64,000 bases of DNA from QVMG01 sp032073245 (GCA_032073245.1 DAMANX010000013.1:73200-137199), one strand, 5' to 3'; positions 25,058 through 34,395 are shown, numbered from the stretch's first letter. Notes: generated by a model from the sequence alone, not told the origin. Numbers and translations are program-made.

Positions 25058-25261
25058 GGCCGTGAGGCCGTCGTTCTTAACCCCACCTGAAGCACAGCGA
25101 GGTGGGGTATGATGGATAGAGTGCGATGAGGTAGTAGTCTATATGAGATGTAGGCTAAGATGGATATATGTATAGAGCGAGAGATGTAGACATTAGTATG
25201 CTCACTCTTCTCCCCACCTCGCTGCGCTTCAGGCGGGGTTAAGCATGACGGCCTGATGGCC
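25058..25261. repeat. REP/BIME-like inverted repeat beside the Y1 transposase gene
   Basis: Fifty-base arms at 25058-25107 and 25212-25261 are imperfect reverse complements. Each arm contains its own hairpin (CCCCACCT pairing with AGGTGGGG around 11 bases at 25081-25107) and a short GGCC-N4-GGCC-type unit. The 104 bases between the arms hold no gene. The element fills the space between the transposase stop and the stop of the convergent regulator gene, so it may also act as a terminator. Confidence 0.85.
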
Positions 25262-25268
25262 TTTTATG

Positions 25269-26024
25269 TTAAATCTTTGGCAACAACGACCGCTGCATCA
25301 GAAACTCATAAAACTTATCCTTATAACTATCCGAGATTGGTATATACTCCTTGCCAAATACTATGCGGTTACGTTCGATGACTTTGATTTTCTCGGGCTG
25401 TACGATGAAGGAACGATGCACCCTGATAAAGCGGGTGGTGGGAAGCATCTCTTCCATGGATTTCATACTCATCAGAGAGAGTATGGGGCGGGGTTCGTCT
25501 TCTATATAGATTTTAACGTAGTCTTTTAATCCTTCAATATAAAGTATCTTTTTAAGCTCTACTTGTACGAGCTTGTATTCGGTCTTGATAAAGATGCTTT
25601 CAATCTCCTCTTTTACGGAAGTTGATTCTTCCGTTTTTGACGGATTCACCGCTACTTTTCGTACCATTTCGTACCATTGCAACGCCTTGTTTGCCGACTG
25701 TAGGAAGTCGGGATAGTTTATCGGTTTTAGTAAATAATCCAAAGCATTCACTTTGTAACTATCCAAAGCATATTGGTCGAAAGCGGTAGTAAAGATAATG
25801 CGGGTATCGGCATGTAATATCTGGGAGAATTCCAATCCGGTCAGCTCGGGCATCTGGATATCCAGAAACAAAAGATCGACCGGATCGTTTGTTAATACAG
25901 GCAGGGCATTTACGGCACTGTTATACTTTCCTTTTAACTGGAGGAAAGGAGTTTTATGAACATAGCTTTCAAGCAGGCTGATTGCTAACGGTTCATCATC
26001 GATTATGGCACAGGAAAGTATCAT
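25269..26024 (-). CDS. LytTR-family response regulator of the MacAB-type efflux operon
   Basis: The receiver domain has the acidic pair in IIDDEP, phosphoacceptor Asp55 in LLFLDIQMPELTG and LLKPINYP. The LytTR DNA-binding domain covers the last 100 residues (LVQVELKKILYIEGLKDYVKI, RFIRVHRSFIV). The start is set at 26024 because that ATG overlaps the kinase stop as ATGA and begins the normal MILSCAIIDDE; the reading frame itself runs on to 26087. It is the last gene of a TolC-MacA-MacB operon, so it probably controls those genes. Confidence 0.92.
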   Translation of the reverse strand: MILSCAIIDDEPLAISLLESYVHKTPFLQLKGKYNSAVNALPVLTNDPVDLLFLDIQMPELTGLEFSQILHADTRIIFTTAFDQYALDSYKVNALDYLLKPINYPDFLQSANKALQWYEMVRKVAVNPSKTEESTSVKEEIESIFIKTEYKLVQVELKKILYIEGLKDYVKIYIEDEPRPILSLMSMKSMEEMLPTTRFIRVHRSFIVQPEKIKVIERNRIVFGKEYIPISDSYKDKFYEFLMQRSLLPKI

Positions 26025-27142
26025 AACGCAGCGTCGTTTACGGTGATTGACAAATAGGAGCGATAGTTCTCTCCTTCTTTTCCGCAATGGAAACGGTAGT
26101 TTCCGGGATAGAGCAATGATAGTCTTTTCCGCAGATTAACCAGCCCTATACCTGATCCGCTTTTATCCGTTTCGTTATCTTTGGGGAAATCACTGTTAAG
26201 AATGTCACAGACAACTTCATTCTTTTCCTGATGAATGTCTATATAGATGAATGAAGGTTTATTATTGCTCACACCGTGTTTGAAAGCATTCTCAATCAAG
26301 GAGATAAAAAGAAGCGGAGCAATCAGCTGATTTGGTTTCTCACAGGAAACAGACGTATCCAACTGTACGTGTTCCGGTAGGCGCAGGCGCATTAATTCCA
26401 CGTAATTGGAGATAAAGCTCAATTCCTTTTCCAAGGGTACAAAGGGCTGGCTGCTGTCATGCATCACATATCGTAGCAGGCGGCTCAACTCATGAATAGC
26501 ATCCTGTCCTTTTTCGGGACTGATGGCAATCAGACTGTATATGTTATTCAATGTATTGAACAGGAAATGCGGATTCAACTGGCTTTTGAGGTTTTGCAGT
26601 TCGGCTTCACTGCGGCTGCGTTCTAAATCCTTGCGCTGCTCTTCCACCATATACCAACTGGTAGTTGACCTGAATGCTACACTTAATGCGATTGTAAACA
26701 CATACACCATTGAGTTCCAAAAAATAAAGCCAAGAAAGAATTTTTCTCGAGGCGGACGATCCGGATGTTGGGGTTTCATCGGCGGTTCCGGTAACAATTC
26801 CATAAAGAAATGGACAGCAAAAATCATAAGAAAGATTAACCCTACATTGATCAAGATGAACTTTCCCGTTTTCTTAGTAAATAAATATCGCTTAACTAAA
26901 AATGAATAGTTGGCATAGAACATAACCATGATGGAAAGCAACATAATGAAGAACCGGGCATATAAATCCCATGTGACAGGTTGCTCAGATCTGCTGGAAA
27001 CAGAAAAAATAAGAGGAAAACCGCATAAAACTCCCCACGCAATAAGATGAAGAGCCCATCCGTATTTCCGAAAGGATGGCGCGGCTTTACTTTCCGCATT
27101 GAGCCTATTTGTGTTCTGTTGAATTGTTTCTTCGTTTATCAT
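26021..27142 (-). CDS. LytS-type sensor histidine kinase
   Basis: The 373-residue kinase has four membrane segments in the first 175 residues (YGWALHLIAWGVLCGFPLIF, YARFFIMLLSIMVMFYANYSF, FILINVGLIFLMIFAVHFF, FWNSMVYVFTIALSVAF), separated by only short loops, one of them proline-rich (MELLPEPPMKPQHPDRP). A helix leads to the His_kinase motif LKSQLNPHFLFNTLNNIYSL, and the HATPase_c domain carries IENAFKHG and GSGIGLVNLRKRL. It has no periplasmic sensor domain. Its product probably phosphorylates the LytTR regulator whose gene overlaps it by four bases. Confidence 0.92.
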   Translation of the reverse strand: MINEETIQQNTNRLNAESKAAPSFRKYGWALHLIAWGVLCGFPLIFSVSSRSEQPVTWDLYARFFIMLLSIMVMFYANYSFLVKRYLFTKKTGKFILINVGLIFLMIFAVHFFMELLPEPPMKPQHPDRPPREKFFLGFIFWNSMVYVFTIALSVAFRSTTSWYMVEEQRKDLERSRSEAELQNLKSQLNPHFLFNTLNNIYSLIAISPEKGQDAIHELSRLLRYVMHDSSQPFVPLEKELSFISNYVELMRLRLPEHVQLDTSVSCEKPNQLIAPLLFISLIENAFKHGVSNNKPSFIYIDIHQEKNEVVCDILNSDFPKDNETDKSGSGIGLVNLRKRLSLLYPGNYRFHCGKEGENYRSYLSITVNDAAL

Positions 27143-27223
27143 AATGCAAATATAATTACTTCATAGTATGATCAATACATTTCTCCTTAAATAACATTTT
27201 CTTCTCTTGGTAAGCAAAGATGC

Positions 27224-27309
27224 GTTCGACAGTTGTCGAACAGGTGTTTGACAGCCGTCGGACAGCTGACTGACAGTTGTCGAACAGCTGTCCGACAACT
27301 GTCAAACAC
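27224..27309. repeat. Intergenic palindrome cluster (TGTCGAAC words)
   Basis: An 18-base palindrome (GTTCGACAGTTGTCGAAC, 27224-27241) is followed by 25-bp arms at 27244-27268 and 27285-27309 that pair with two mismatches around a 16-base loop. The whole is built from variants of the words TGTCGAAC, TGTCGGAC and TGTCAAAC. It lies inside the efflux operon between the permease and kinase genes and could attenuate or process the transcript. Confidence 0.8.
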
Positions 27310-27365
27310 TTCTTCCCTTTAAGTTTTCCCTCAATAACATCTCATGCTCATTCCATTTTCTATGC

Positions 27366-28586
27366 TTATTCGTATCGGATAGCCTCTATCGGATCCAGTA
27401 GCGAAGCCTTTTTCGCCGGATACCAGCCAAAGAAAACTCCTGTGATGGAACAGACAGCAAATGAAAGGAAGATTGTCCATGCCTGAATGGATATCGGGAA
27501 GTTTGCGAGCGCATTCACCAGGAAGGCAGCACCAATTCCAAAGACGACTCCTATCAATCCTCCCGTTACACTGATCAGTATAGATTCTATCAGGAATTGC
27601 GAAAGAATATCTCTGCCTTTCGCTCCGATACTCATGCGAAGCCCGATCTCACGGGTACGTTCGGTAACCGATACATACATGATATTCATAATGCCGATAC
27701 CTCCTACCAGGAGTGAAATACCAGCCACAGCCGCAAGTAAAACCGTCATCAGATCCGTTGTCGTTGTCATCATCTTACTCATCTCCTCCATTGAACGGAT
27801 AGTGAAATCATCGTCGGCGGTCGGTTTTAACTTGTGATTGCGGCGTAGTATTTCCGATATTTCACTGATCGCTTGTTCGGTATACTCCTCCTTCAGGGCT
27901 GACGCCTGTATTCCATGCAAGTGGGTAATGGCCAGGACTCTCTTTTGAATGGTTGTGTATGGAGCTAAAATCAGATCGTCCTGGTCCATTCCCATGCTAT
28001 TATATCCTTTGCTTGTTAATACGCCTATAATACGAAAAGGTATTTTATTGAAACGGATTATTTTCCCAATGGGGTCTTCTCCGTTTGTAAACAGTTCATC
28101 TACTACTGTCTTTCCCACAACACAGACTTTGGCTGCGGAAGCAATATCTTGTGTAGTAAACATGTCTCCGTCTGCCACACTGTAACGACGAATATCCAAA
28201 TAGTCTTCATTCACTCCATAGACGGTGGTCGGTTTGTTGTTAGCGCCGTAGATCAATTGCCCGCTGCTATTTACTGTGGGGGAAACGGCTGCCAGATAAC
28301 GTGTTTCATTCTGAATACTCTCAAGATCAGTCAGCTTCAGGGTTTCCATGGCAGATGCGCTTTGACGTACCCCGCCTCGCGTATCGGCACCCGGTTGGAT
28401 CATGATCATATTGGAACCCATTTCACTGATCATACCCTGTATACTTTTCTTCGATCCCTGTCCGATTGCCAACATAGCAATCACCGAAGCCACTCCGATG
28501 ATAATACCCAGCATCGTAAGGAAACCACGCATCTTATTGTTGGCTAGTGCCTTTAGGGCTATCTTTATTAAATTTGTTCCGTTCAT
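27366..28586 (-). CDS. MacB-type ABC transporter permease
   Basis: The 406 residues show the MacB/FtsX layout: one N-terminal membrane helix (MRGFLTMLGIIIGVASVIAMLAIGQG), a large periplasmic MacB_PCD domain (about 50-280), and three C-terminal membrane helices within VLLAAVAGISLLVGGIGIMNIMYVSVTERTREIGLR and the following region. The ERTREIGLRMSIGA motif couples to the ATPase. With the ATPase, adaptor and TolC genes upstream it should form a tripartite mechanotransmission pump that expels a periplasmic substrate (macrolide, peptide or lipid). Confidence 0.92.
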   Translation of the reverse strand: MNGTNLIKIALKALANNKMRGFLTMLGIIIGVASVIAMLAIGQGSKKSIQGMISEMGSNMIMIQPGADTRGGVRQSASAMETLKLTDLESIQNETRYLAAVSPTVNSSGQLIYGANNKPTTVYGVNEDYLDIRRYSVADGDMFTTQDIASAAKVCVVGKTVVDELFTNGEDPIGKIIRFNKIPFRIIGVLTSKGYNSMGMDQDDLILAPYTTIQKRVLAITHLHGIQASALKEEYTEQAISEISEILRRNHKLKPTADDDFTIRSMEEMSKMMTTTTDLMTVLLAAVAGISLLVGGIGIMNIMYVSVTERTREIGLRMSIGAKGRDILSQFLIESILISVTGGLIGVVFGIGAAFLVNALANFPISIQAWTIFLSFAVCSITGVFFGWYPAKKASLLDPIEAIRYE

Positions 28587-28695
28587 ATTTCTTAATTTAA
28601 AATATCCATTTCATTCCCCTTTAAGCTCTTATCCTTTGAAACTCATCTCTTAGCTGGAGCTGAATAAAAAGTCAACCTAGCTAATTTAATAGCGA

Positions 28696-28865
28696 CAAAT
28701 TTCTCCTCCTTAGCAAAGGAGGAGGGGACCGCCGCTTGCGGTGGTGAGGTGGTTGGGTGTAACCTAAAAGTCTTATTTTTTAATAATATAAAATATATGT
28801 TACACCAAACCACCTCCCCCTCTCTTCGTTCGGGTACTCCTCCTTTGCTAAGGAGGAGAAATTTG
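28696..28865. repeat. BIME/MITE-like palindromic element inside the efflux operon
   Basis: The outer 29 bases of each arm (from 28696 and to 28865) are perfect reverse complements, and the inner parts pair loosely, ending at 28763 and 28799. Each arm holds a hairpin of the type CTCCTCCTT-AGCA-AAGGAGGAG. It occupies the 320-bp gap between the ATPase and permease genes, the only large gap in the pump part of the operon. I see no gene in it. Confidence 0.85.
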
Positions 28866-28906
28866 ATGCTACTTTTTAGTCAACCCCTACTGAGATACTA
28901 TTGTCT

Positions 28907-29653
28907 TTATTCATCCTTTTCCACCGGTAGTTTTGCTAATGCCTCTGCTGCCGAGTGGATGTTGTTATTTTGTACATCACTCACTACCCGTCCGTCTTTG
29001 AGCAAGATATTGCGGCTACTGTATTGAGCGATTTCGGGATTGTGTGTTACGAAGATGATTGTTCTTCCTTCGGCATGCAACCGCTGGAAAAGAACCATGA
29101 TATCATAACTTGTCCGGGTATCCAGATTACCGGTAGCCTCATCAGCCAGGATTACAGCCGGATCGTTCACCAATGCCCGTGCTATGGCCACACGTTGCAT
29201 CTGACCTCCCGACATCTGGTTACTTTTATGATTCAACCGGTCTCCCAAACCAACGGCCACCAGGGAATCTATCGCTTTTTCTTTTCGTGCCGACGCGCTA
29301 TAAGCAGAGTTATACATGAGCGGCAACTCAACATTTTCGATAGCCGTTGTTTTGGCCAGGAGATTATAGCTTTGAAACACAAATCCTATCTTACGATTAC
29401 GCAATGTAGCCCGGGAATTTTTCCCCATGGTACGAACCGATACTCCATCGAGGTAATATTCCCCTTTTGTAGGTGTGTCGAGGCAGCCGAGAGTATTCAG
29501 TAAAGTACTCTTGCCAGAGCCGGAAGTACCCATAATCGTAACAAACTCCCCTTCATATATGGTGAACGAAACATCACGCAAAGCATGCACCGTCTCTTCA
29601 CCTACATGAAAATCGCGGGTTATATGATCCAGTTTTATTATTTCTTTTGTCAT
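28907..29653 (-). CDS. MacB-type ABC transporter ATP-binding protein
   Basis: This is an ABC ATPase of the MacB/LolD class with Walker A GTSGSGKST, the Q-loop in GFVFQSYNLLAKTTAIENV, signature SGGQMQRVAIARAL, Walker B VILADEAT and the switch His in FVTHNPEIA. The frame runs up to 29719, but the ATG at 29653 (MTKEIIKLDHITRDF) is the normal family start and is preferred. It powers the permease encoded next. The genes for ATPase and permease are separate here, unlike E. coli MacB, where they are fused. Confidence 0.92.
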   Translation of the reverse strand: MTKEIIKLDHITRDFHVGEETVHALRDVSFTIYEGEFVTIMGTSGSGKSTLLNTLGCLDTPTKGEYYLDGVSVRTMGKNSRATLRNRKIGFVFQSYNLLAKTTAIENVELPLMYNSAYSASARKEKAIDSLVAVGLGDRLNHKSNQMSGGQMQRVAIARALVNDPAVILADEATGNLDTRTSYDIMVLFQRLHAEGRTIIFVTHNPEIAQYSSRNILLKDGRVVSDVQNNNIHSAAEALAKLPVEKDE

Positions 29654-29741
29654 TTTACTTTCCTCTTTCTTTAAATCCTTCTCCTCAGATCTGACTTTTA
29701 CATTCAGATAAAACTTCAAAGAGTACTCAACCTTTTAAACT

Positions 29742-30935
29742 TTATTTCTTACCATTCCTATTTCCCGGAGGGCTCGGCATAAAGGGGCTACGTTCTGCTG
29801 ATGTCGCAGCCATCGTTGGGTTGGTAGAGGTGAATTTAACCACCACTTCTTCTCCGGCAGAAAGGCCGTCCAATACTTCAGTCATATTATTACTGTTTGC
29901 ACCCAGCGTGATCATCTTAGGTTGAAGTGTCTGCCCCTGACGTTGCCATACTAATTTCTTTCCGGCAGGAGGTACAATATCGCCATCTGCTAAAGACAAT
30001 CCCATGGATGAGAGCTGTTCTTCTTCCGGTATGAATCGAAGGGCACTACTCGGAATAGCCAATACATCCGGGCGTTCCAACGTGTAAATAGTCACATTTG
30101 CAGTCAATCCCGGTTTCAATTTCAAGTCAGGATTATAAGCACTGATCACTACCTCATAAGTTACCACATTCGACGTAACCGTAGCTTCGAGCCTCACTTG
30201 TGTCACCTGTCCTTCAAAAACATCTTCCGGGTAAGCATCCACTTCGAACTTTACATTCTGGCCTTCTTCTACCTGGCCTATATCTGCCTCATCCACATCG
30301 GCAATTACCCGCATCTGTGTAAGGTCGTTGGCAATCGTAAACAATGTTGGAGTACTAAATCCGGCAGCTACCGTCTGCCCCTCTTCCACTGCGCGATTAA
30401 TAACGACGCCGTCAATGGGGCTGGTGATGGTTGCATATTCCAGGTTACGACGCACCTTAATCATATCCGAACGGTTCCGGTCATAACTGCTTTTTGCCTT
30501 TTCATAGTTATAGGAAGCAGTTTCGAAATCGGTATCACTGATCAAACTTTTCTCATGCAACACTTTGCTACGTGCATAGTTCTTCTCCTGATATTCAAAC
30601 TCGGTTTTACTACTTGCCAGATCAGCTTCTTTTGATACCAATTCAGCCTGCAGATTGATTTTATCCATTTCTGCAAGCAGCTGTCCTTTGGTGACTTCAC
30701 TGTTGTAGTCGACATATATTCTATCGATAATACCCGAAACCTGTGTACCAACCTCTACTTTTATCACCGGCTCAACTGTTCCCGTCGCCGTAACAGAATT
30801 AGTGATAGAAATACGGTCAGCCTTCGCGGTTTCCAATGTCAGCGCTTTCGATGAAGATTTACCATTTACCAGCGTAATACAGACCACGGCTGCCACCACC
30901 ACTATTATTCCAATTATTATTGCCTTCTTTTTCAT
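29742..30935 (-). CDS. MacA-type efflux periplasmic adaptor subunit
   Basis: The 397-residue membrane-fusion protein starts with an N-terminal membrane anchor (MKKKAIIIGIIVVVAAVVC). Then come a lipoyl half (VEVGTQVSGIIDRIYVDYNSEV), an alpha-helical hairpin (residues about 95-160), the second lipoyl half (ATITSPIDGVVINRAVEEGQ), a beta-barrel (RVIADVDEADIGQVEEGQNV) and a membrane-proximal domain. The MacA family bridges the permease and TolC. It follows the TolC gene by 85 bases and precedes the ATPase start by 88 bases. Confidence 0.92.
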   Translation of the reverse strand: MKKKAIIIGIIVVVAAVVCITLVNGKSSSKALTLETAKADRISITNSVTATGTVEPVIKVEVGTQVSGIIDRIYVDYNSEVTKGQLLAEMDKINLQAELVSKEADLASSKTEFEYQEKNYARSKVLHEKSLISDTDFETASYNYEKAKSSYDRNRSDMIKVRRNLEYATITSPIDGVVINRAVEEGQTVAAGFSTPTLFTIANDLTQMRVIADVDEADIGQVEEGQNVKFEVDAYPEDVFEGQVTQVRLEATVTSNVVTYEVVISAYNPDLKLKPGLTANVTIYTLERPDVLAIPSSALRFIPEEEQLSSMGLSLADGDIVPPAGKKLVWQRQGQTLQPKMITLGANSNNMTEVLDGLSAGEEVVVKFTSTNPTMAATSAERSPFMPSPPGNRNGKK

Positions 30936-31020
30936 AACCTATATTTTTTGTTTTCTTCTTTTTTTATTTCCCCGATTGCAGGGACTGACTAAAGCCAGCC
31001 CCCTTTCTCATCATCACCAA

Positions 31021-32337
31021 TCACTCAATCTCAATCGGTTTATTCTGGTATATATTTAATAATTGAATACTCATCACCGCCATGTATTTGGATTGAAGTA
31101 CCTCCTGCTGAGCAGTCAACAGGTTATTCTTCTCCGTCAACATCTCCAATGTATTCTTCATACCAAGAAAAAATTGCTGTTCTGTAAGAGCATAGCTCTC
31201 TTCCACATATTTCAACCGTTCATTTGCCGAAACAAACTGATTCTGCGAAGAGGTTGCATCGAGATAAATCCCTTCAACTGTACGTAATAATCCTTTTTGC
31301 GCATTCAGCAATTCCAGTTGGCTCGTCGTATAAGAATATTTCGCTTTATTCAATGCGGTCTTATTCTCACGGTTGCTATAGATAGGAATGCTTAAAGTCA
31401 GACCGACACTCTCATTGAATTTATTCCATACCTGACTTCCAAACGCGTAATCAGTTCCCGAAAGATGCCCAGTTCCAATTCCGGCATTCAGTGACAAAGT
31501 AGGCCAATATCCCCCTTTCGCCTTTTTTATTTCCAGTTCACTCTTATCAATATACAGTTCACTGCTTTTTATTTCAGGCATCACAGCTAAAGAAGTATTG
31601 TATATACTTTGTTTGTCGGGCAAAGGGGTAATAACATCGTCATCCGTTAAGTTCAACTCCACCAACTCCATCTCCTCCATGATATCCAGTTCCAGTAACT
31701 GCTTCAGTTGGAGACGGTAATTATCCAGGCTATTACGCGAAACCACCAATTGGTATTTATCAGCACTATACTGACTCTCCATCTGTGCAAAATCAACCTG
31801 CGAAATCGAACCTGCAAGAAGCAAACCTTCTGCCCTGTCACGTTGCGCCTTCGATACCTCTACCGTATTTTCATTGATATGCACCGACTCGATAGCATAC
31901 ATCACCTGCAGATATGTTTGCACAATCGAAATACGAATATCATTTTCATTCTCTTCCGTACTCAACGCATTCATTTCCTCTTGCAATTGTTGTTGTTTGA
32001 TTGTATTCGTACGACGTCCGCCATCAAACAATGTCCAATTTGCATTCACACTGTAATTCCCACTATAGCTATTATTACTCAACGCATCCGAAGAAGGATA
32101 ATTGACAAACCCTTGTGTCACCGAAGCGGAAAGAGAAGGAAACATCCGGGCTTTTGCCTGCTTGGTATCCTCCTCACCCGATAATTCATTTATCTTGCTT
32201 TTCTGTATCTGAATATTATGCTCCAACGCATAATCCAGGCAATCCTGCAAACTCCATGGCCCCGTGGAAGTCGTTTGTGCTTTCACTCCCAAAGGAAGGA
32301 GTAGCAGGATGCCTATAATAACCATAAACTGTTTCAT
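31021..32337 (-). CDS. TolC-family outer-membrane efflux protein
   Basis: The 438-residue protein has a signal peptide ending at GVKAQ and two outer-membrane-efflux repeats that form the barrel and the coiled-coil tunnel; the first begins WSLQDCLDYALEHNIQIQKSK, and the second covers VGLTLSIPIYSNRENKTALNKA. The frame continues to 32397, but the ATG at 32337 (MKQFMVIIGILLLLP) starts the signal peptide and is 30 bases downstream of a strong promoter. It is the first gene of the TolC-MacA-MacB-LytS-LytTR operon. Confidence 0.92.
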   Translation of the reverse strand: MKQFMVIIGILLLLPLGVKAQTTSTGPWSLQDCLDYALEHNIQIQKSKINELSGEEDTKQAKARMFPSLSASVTQGFVNYPSSDALSNNSYSGNYSVNANWTLFDGGRRTNTIKQQQLQEEMNALSTEENENDIRISIVQTYLQVMYAIESVHINENTVEVSKAQRDRAEGLLLAGSISQVDFAQMESQYSADKYQLVVSRNSLDNYRLQLKQLLELDIMEEMELVELNLTDDDVITPLPDKQSIYNTSLAVMPEIKSSELYIDKSELEIKKAKGGYWPTLSLNAGIGTGHLSGTDYAFGSQVWNKFNESVGLTLSIPIYSNRENKTALNKAKYSYTTSQLELLNAQKGLLRTVEGIYLDATSSQNQFVSANERLKYVEESYALTEQQFFLGMKNTLEMLTEKNNLLTAQQEVLQSKYMAVMSIQLLNIYQNKPIEIE

Positions 32338-32366
32338 CTCTTTGCCTTTTAATAACCTATTGCTGG

Positions 32367-32398
32367 CAAAGCTACGGCACCCTCCAAAACACCGCAAA
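32367..32398 (-). promoter_or_regulatory. Promoter of the TolC-MacAB operon
   Basis: On the minus strand TAGCTTTG (complement of 32367-32374) and TTTG (complement of 32395-32398) are separated by exactly 20 bp. Both boxes match the Bacteroidetes consensus fully. This is the best housekeeping promoter in the window. Confidence 0.8.
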
Positions 32399-32426
32399 CA
32401 AACTCGGCTGAGAGAGGGAAATCATA

Positions 32427-32456
32427 GACGAAAGGGGAAATTTAATCGATGAAAGG
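32427..32456 (-). promoter_or_regulatory. Candidate operator: 9-bp direct repeats at a 21-bp period
   Basis: GACGAAAGG (32427-32435) and GATGAAAGG (32448-32456) are separated by 12 bp, the LytTR half-site geometry, and lie 28 bp upstream of the -33 box. The sequence does not fit the general LytTR consensus, so the regulator at 25269 may have a different preference, or the repeat may be chance. Confidence 0.4.
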
Positions 32457-32479
32457 TTTTCTGTAATTGTATAATAGGG

Positions 32480-32573
32480 GTAGAGACTGGGCTTGCCCTG
32501 TCTCTCTTGGTCTAGATAACATCCTATTTGGGGGAAAATTGTTTAACGGAGACAGGGCAAGCCCAGTCTCTAC
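32480..32573. repeat. Palindromic intergenic element, copy 2 (perfect 25-bp arms)
   Basis: The arms at 32480-32504 and 32549-32573 are perfect 25-bp reverse complements around 44 bases. They share all but one or two bases with the arms at 145-169 and 202-226, while the loops differ. It lies between two minus-strand genes. Confidence 0.9.
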
Positions 32574-32598
32574 GCCATCGTCAAAAAATCAAATACTT

Positions 32599-34395
32599 TT
32601 AATCTTCATCCCCACTCTCCAATGTCTTCGAGATCTTATCAATATTAAGGCTGCGAGCCATCGCATTAAAGATATTTTTATACTCGCCATCCATGTGATA
32701 AAGCTCTTCATGAGTACCCGACTCAACAATATATCCCTTCTTCATCACATAAATACTATTGGAATCAATAATCTGAGAAATGCTATGCGAAATAATAATC
32801 ACTGTACGATCCTTCTTTATTGCATCCATACTATTTTTAATCTGTTCAGTAGAAATCGCATCCAGGCTAGCAGTCGGCTCATCCAAGAAGATAATCGGCG
32901 GATTTTTCAGAAACATCCGCGCAATAGCAATCTTCTGTTGTTGTCCACCTGATAAAGCAAAAGCAGAAGTCTCATACTGCTTCGGCATACGCATAATATC
33001 CTCATGAATATAAGATTTCCGGGCCGCATCCATCACCTGCTCAGCAGTAGCATTCGGATTACCATAACGGATATTCTCATCAATCGTACCATTGAAAATA
33101 TGATTCTTCTGTAAAACCAACCCTATATGATCACGCAGATAAGCCGTATCATACTCTTTCAATGGCACACCATCTAATAAAATCTCACCTTCGTCGACCT
33201 GATAGAATTTATCCAGCAAATTAATCAATGTACTCTTCCCTGCACCGGAAAGCCCCACCAAAGCCGTAATCCGTCCCGGCTCGATAAACATATTAATATG
33301 ATGTAACGTAGGCTCCTCATTTCCCGGATAGGTAAAACTAACATTCCGTACTTCGAACCGCCCATCCACCCGCTCCGGACGATAGCTACCCGATTGTTCC
33401 ACCTGATGGTCTGCTTTCATAATATCAAAAAAAGCCTCCGAGTAAATAAGCGCATCATTGATTTGATCATAAATACGTTGCAACTGACGGATCGGAGCCG
33501 ACACATTATTGAACAACATAATATGAAACATAATCGCTCCGATAGTCATTTTCCCCGACAATACCAGATAAGCAGTCAGAATAATAATCAATACTACCCC
33601 AATTTGTTCGATAAAACTCTTCAAACCATCATAGAGAAAGCTGATCCGGCGTGTTTTCATCTGTGTTCCTGTCAGATCGTTTTGAAGCCCCATCTGCTTT
33701 TCAGCCTCAATATCCTCCCGGTTAAATGATTTAATAACTGTGATCGAATCAATTATTCCCAGAATTCCCTGACTCTTACTCTCACGCAAATCCTTTATAT
33801 TCCGGCGCGACCCGCTTAACCGACGAGCCTGGCGAATACTTACGGAAAAATAAATAGGCACAATACAAAGCCCTATCAGCCCCACCCAGAAATTTGCATT
33901 GAACATCATCGCCAAAGCCACAATCGAACTGGCGAACAAAGGAAGAATATCAATAAAAAAGTTCTGCACCAATCGCGTCAAACTCTCAATCCCTCTATCG
34001 ATGCGGGTCTGTAATTTTCCCGATTGATTACTTCCCGAACTAAAAAAAGCCATCCTATAAGTCAAAACTTTCTCCACAATTGTCTGTGCTAAATCCCGCG
34101 AAACATAAATACGCAGCTTCTCCCCATAAAACTTCTGTCCGAACTGAATAAAAGAATTTACCAGTTCCTTCCCGATAAGTATCACAGAAATCCACAAAAG
34201 TAATGACCACCCTTCTGACAATCCTTGATGGGCAGTTAACATCTCTGAGATTGTATCCACCGTATATCGCAATACCCAAGCATTGATCTGAGCCGTAAAC
34301 GAACCGATCAATGTCAACAAAAGCGTCAGAAAAACCAACCACCGGTAAGGTTTGACGTATGGAGATATATTTTTGAATAGTTGAGTTAGAGACAT
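32599..34395 (-). CDS. ABC exporter, fused membrane and ATPase domains (MsbA-like)
   Basis: The 598-residue half-transporter has an N-terminal ABC membrane domain with six helices (LVFLTLLLTLIGSFTAQI to about residue 310) and a C-terminal ATPase with Walker A GLSGAGKST, the Q-loop LVLQKNHIFNG, signature LSGGQQQKIAIAR, Walker B IIFLDEPT and switch His IISHS. Such proteins work as homo- or heterodimers and export lipids, peptides or drugs. It is a single gene separated from the TolC operon by a palindromic element, so it is probably not part of it. Confidence 0.92.
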   Translation of the reverse strand: MSLTQLFKNISPYVKPYRWLVFLTLLLTLIGSFTAQINAWVLRYTVDTISEMLTAHQGLSEGWSLLLWISVILIGKELVNSFIQFGQKFYGEKLRIYVSRDLAQTIVEKVLTYRMAFFSSGSNQSGKLQTRIDRGIESLTRLVQNFFIDILPLFASSIVALAMMFNANFWVGLIGLCIVPIYFSVSIRQARRLSGSRRNIKDLRESKSQGILGIIDSITVIKSFNREDIEAEKQMGLQNDLTGTQMKTRRISFLYDGLKSFIEQIGVVLIIILTAYLVLSGKMTIGAIMFHIMLFNNVSAPIRQLQRIYDQINDALIYSEAFFDIMKADHQVEQSGSYRPERVDGRFEVRNVSFTYPGNEEPTLHHINMFIEPGRITALVGLSGAGKSTLINLLDKFYQVDEGEILLDGVPLKEYDTAYLRDHIGLVLQKNHIFNGTIDENIRYGNPNATAEQVMDAARKSYIHEDIMRMPKQYETSAFALSGGQQQKIAIARMFLKNPPIIFLDEPTASLDAISTEQIKNSMDAIKKDRTVIIISHSISQIIDSNSIYVMKKGYIVESGTHEELYHMDGEYKNIFNAMARSLNIDKISKTLESGDED

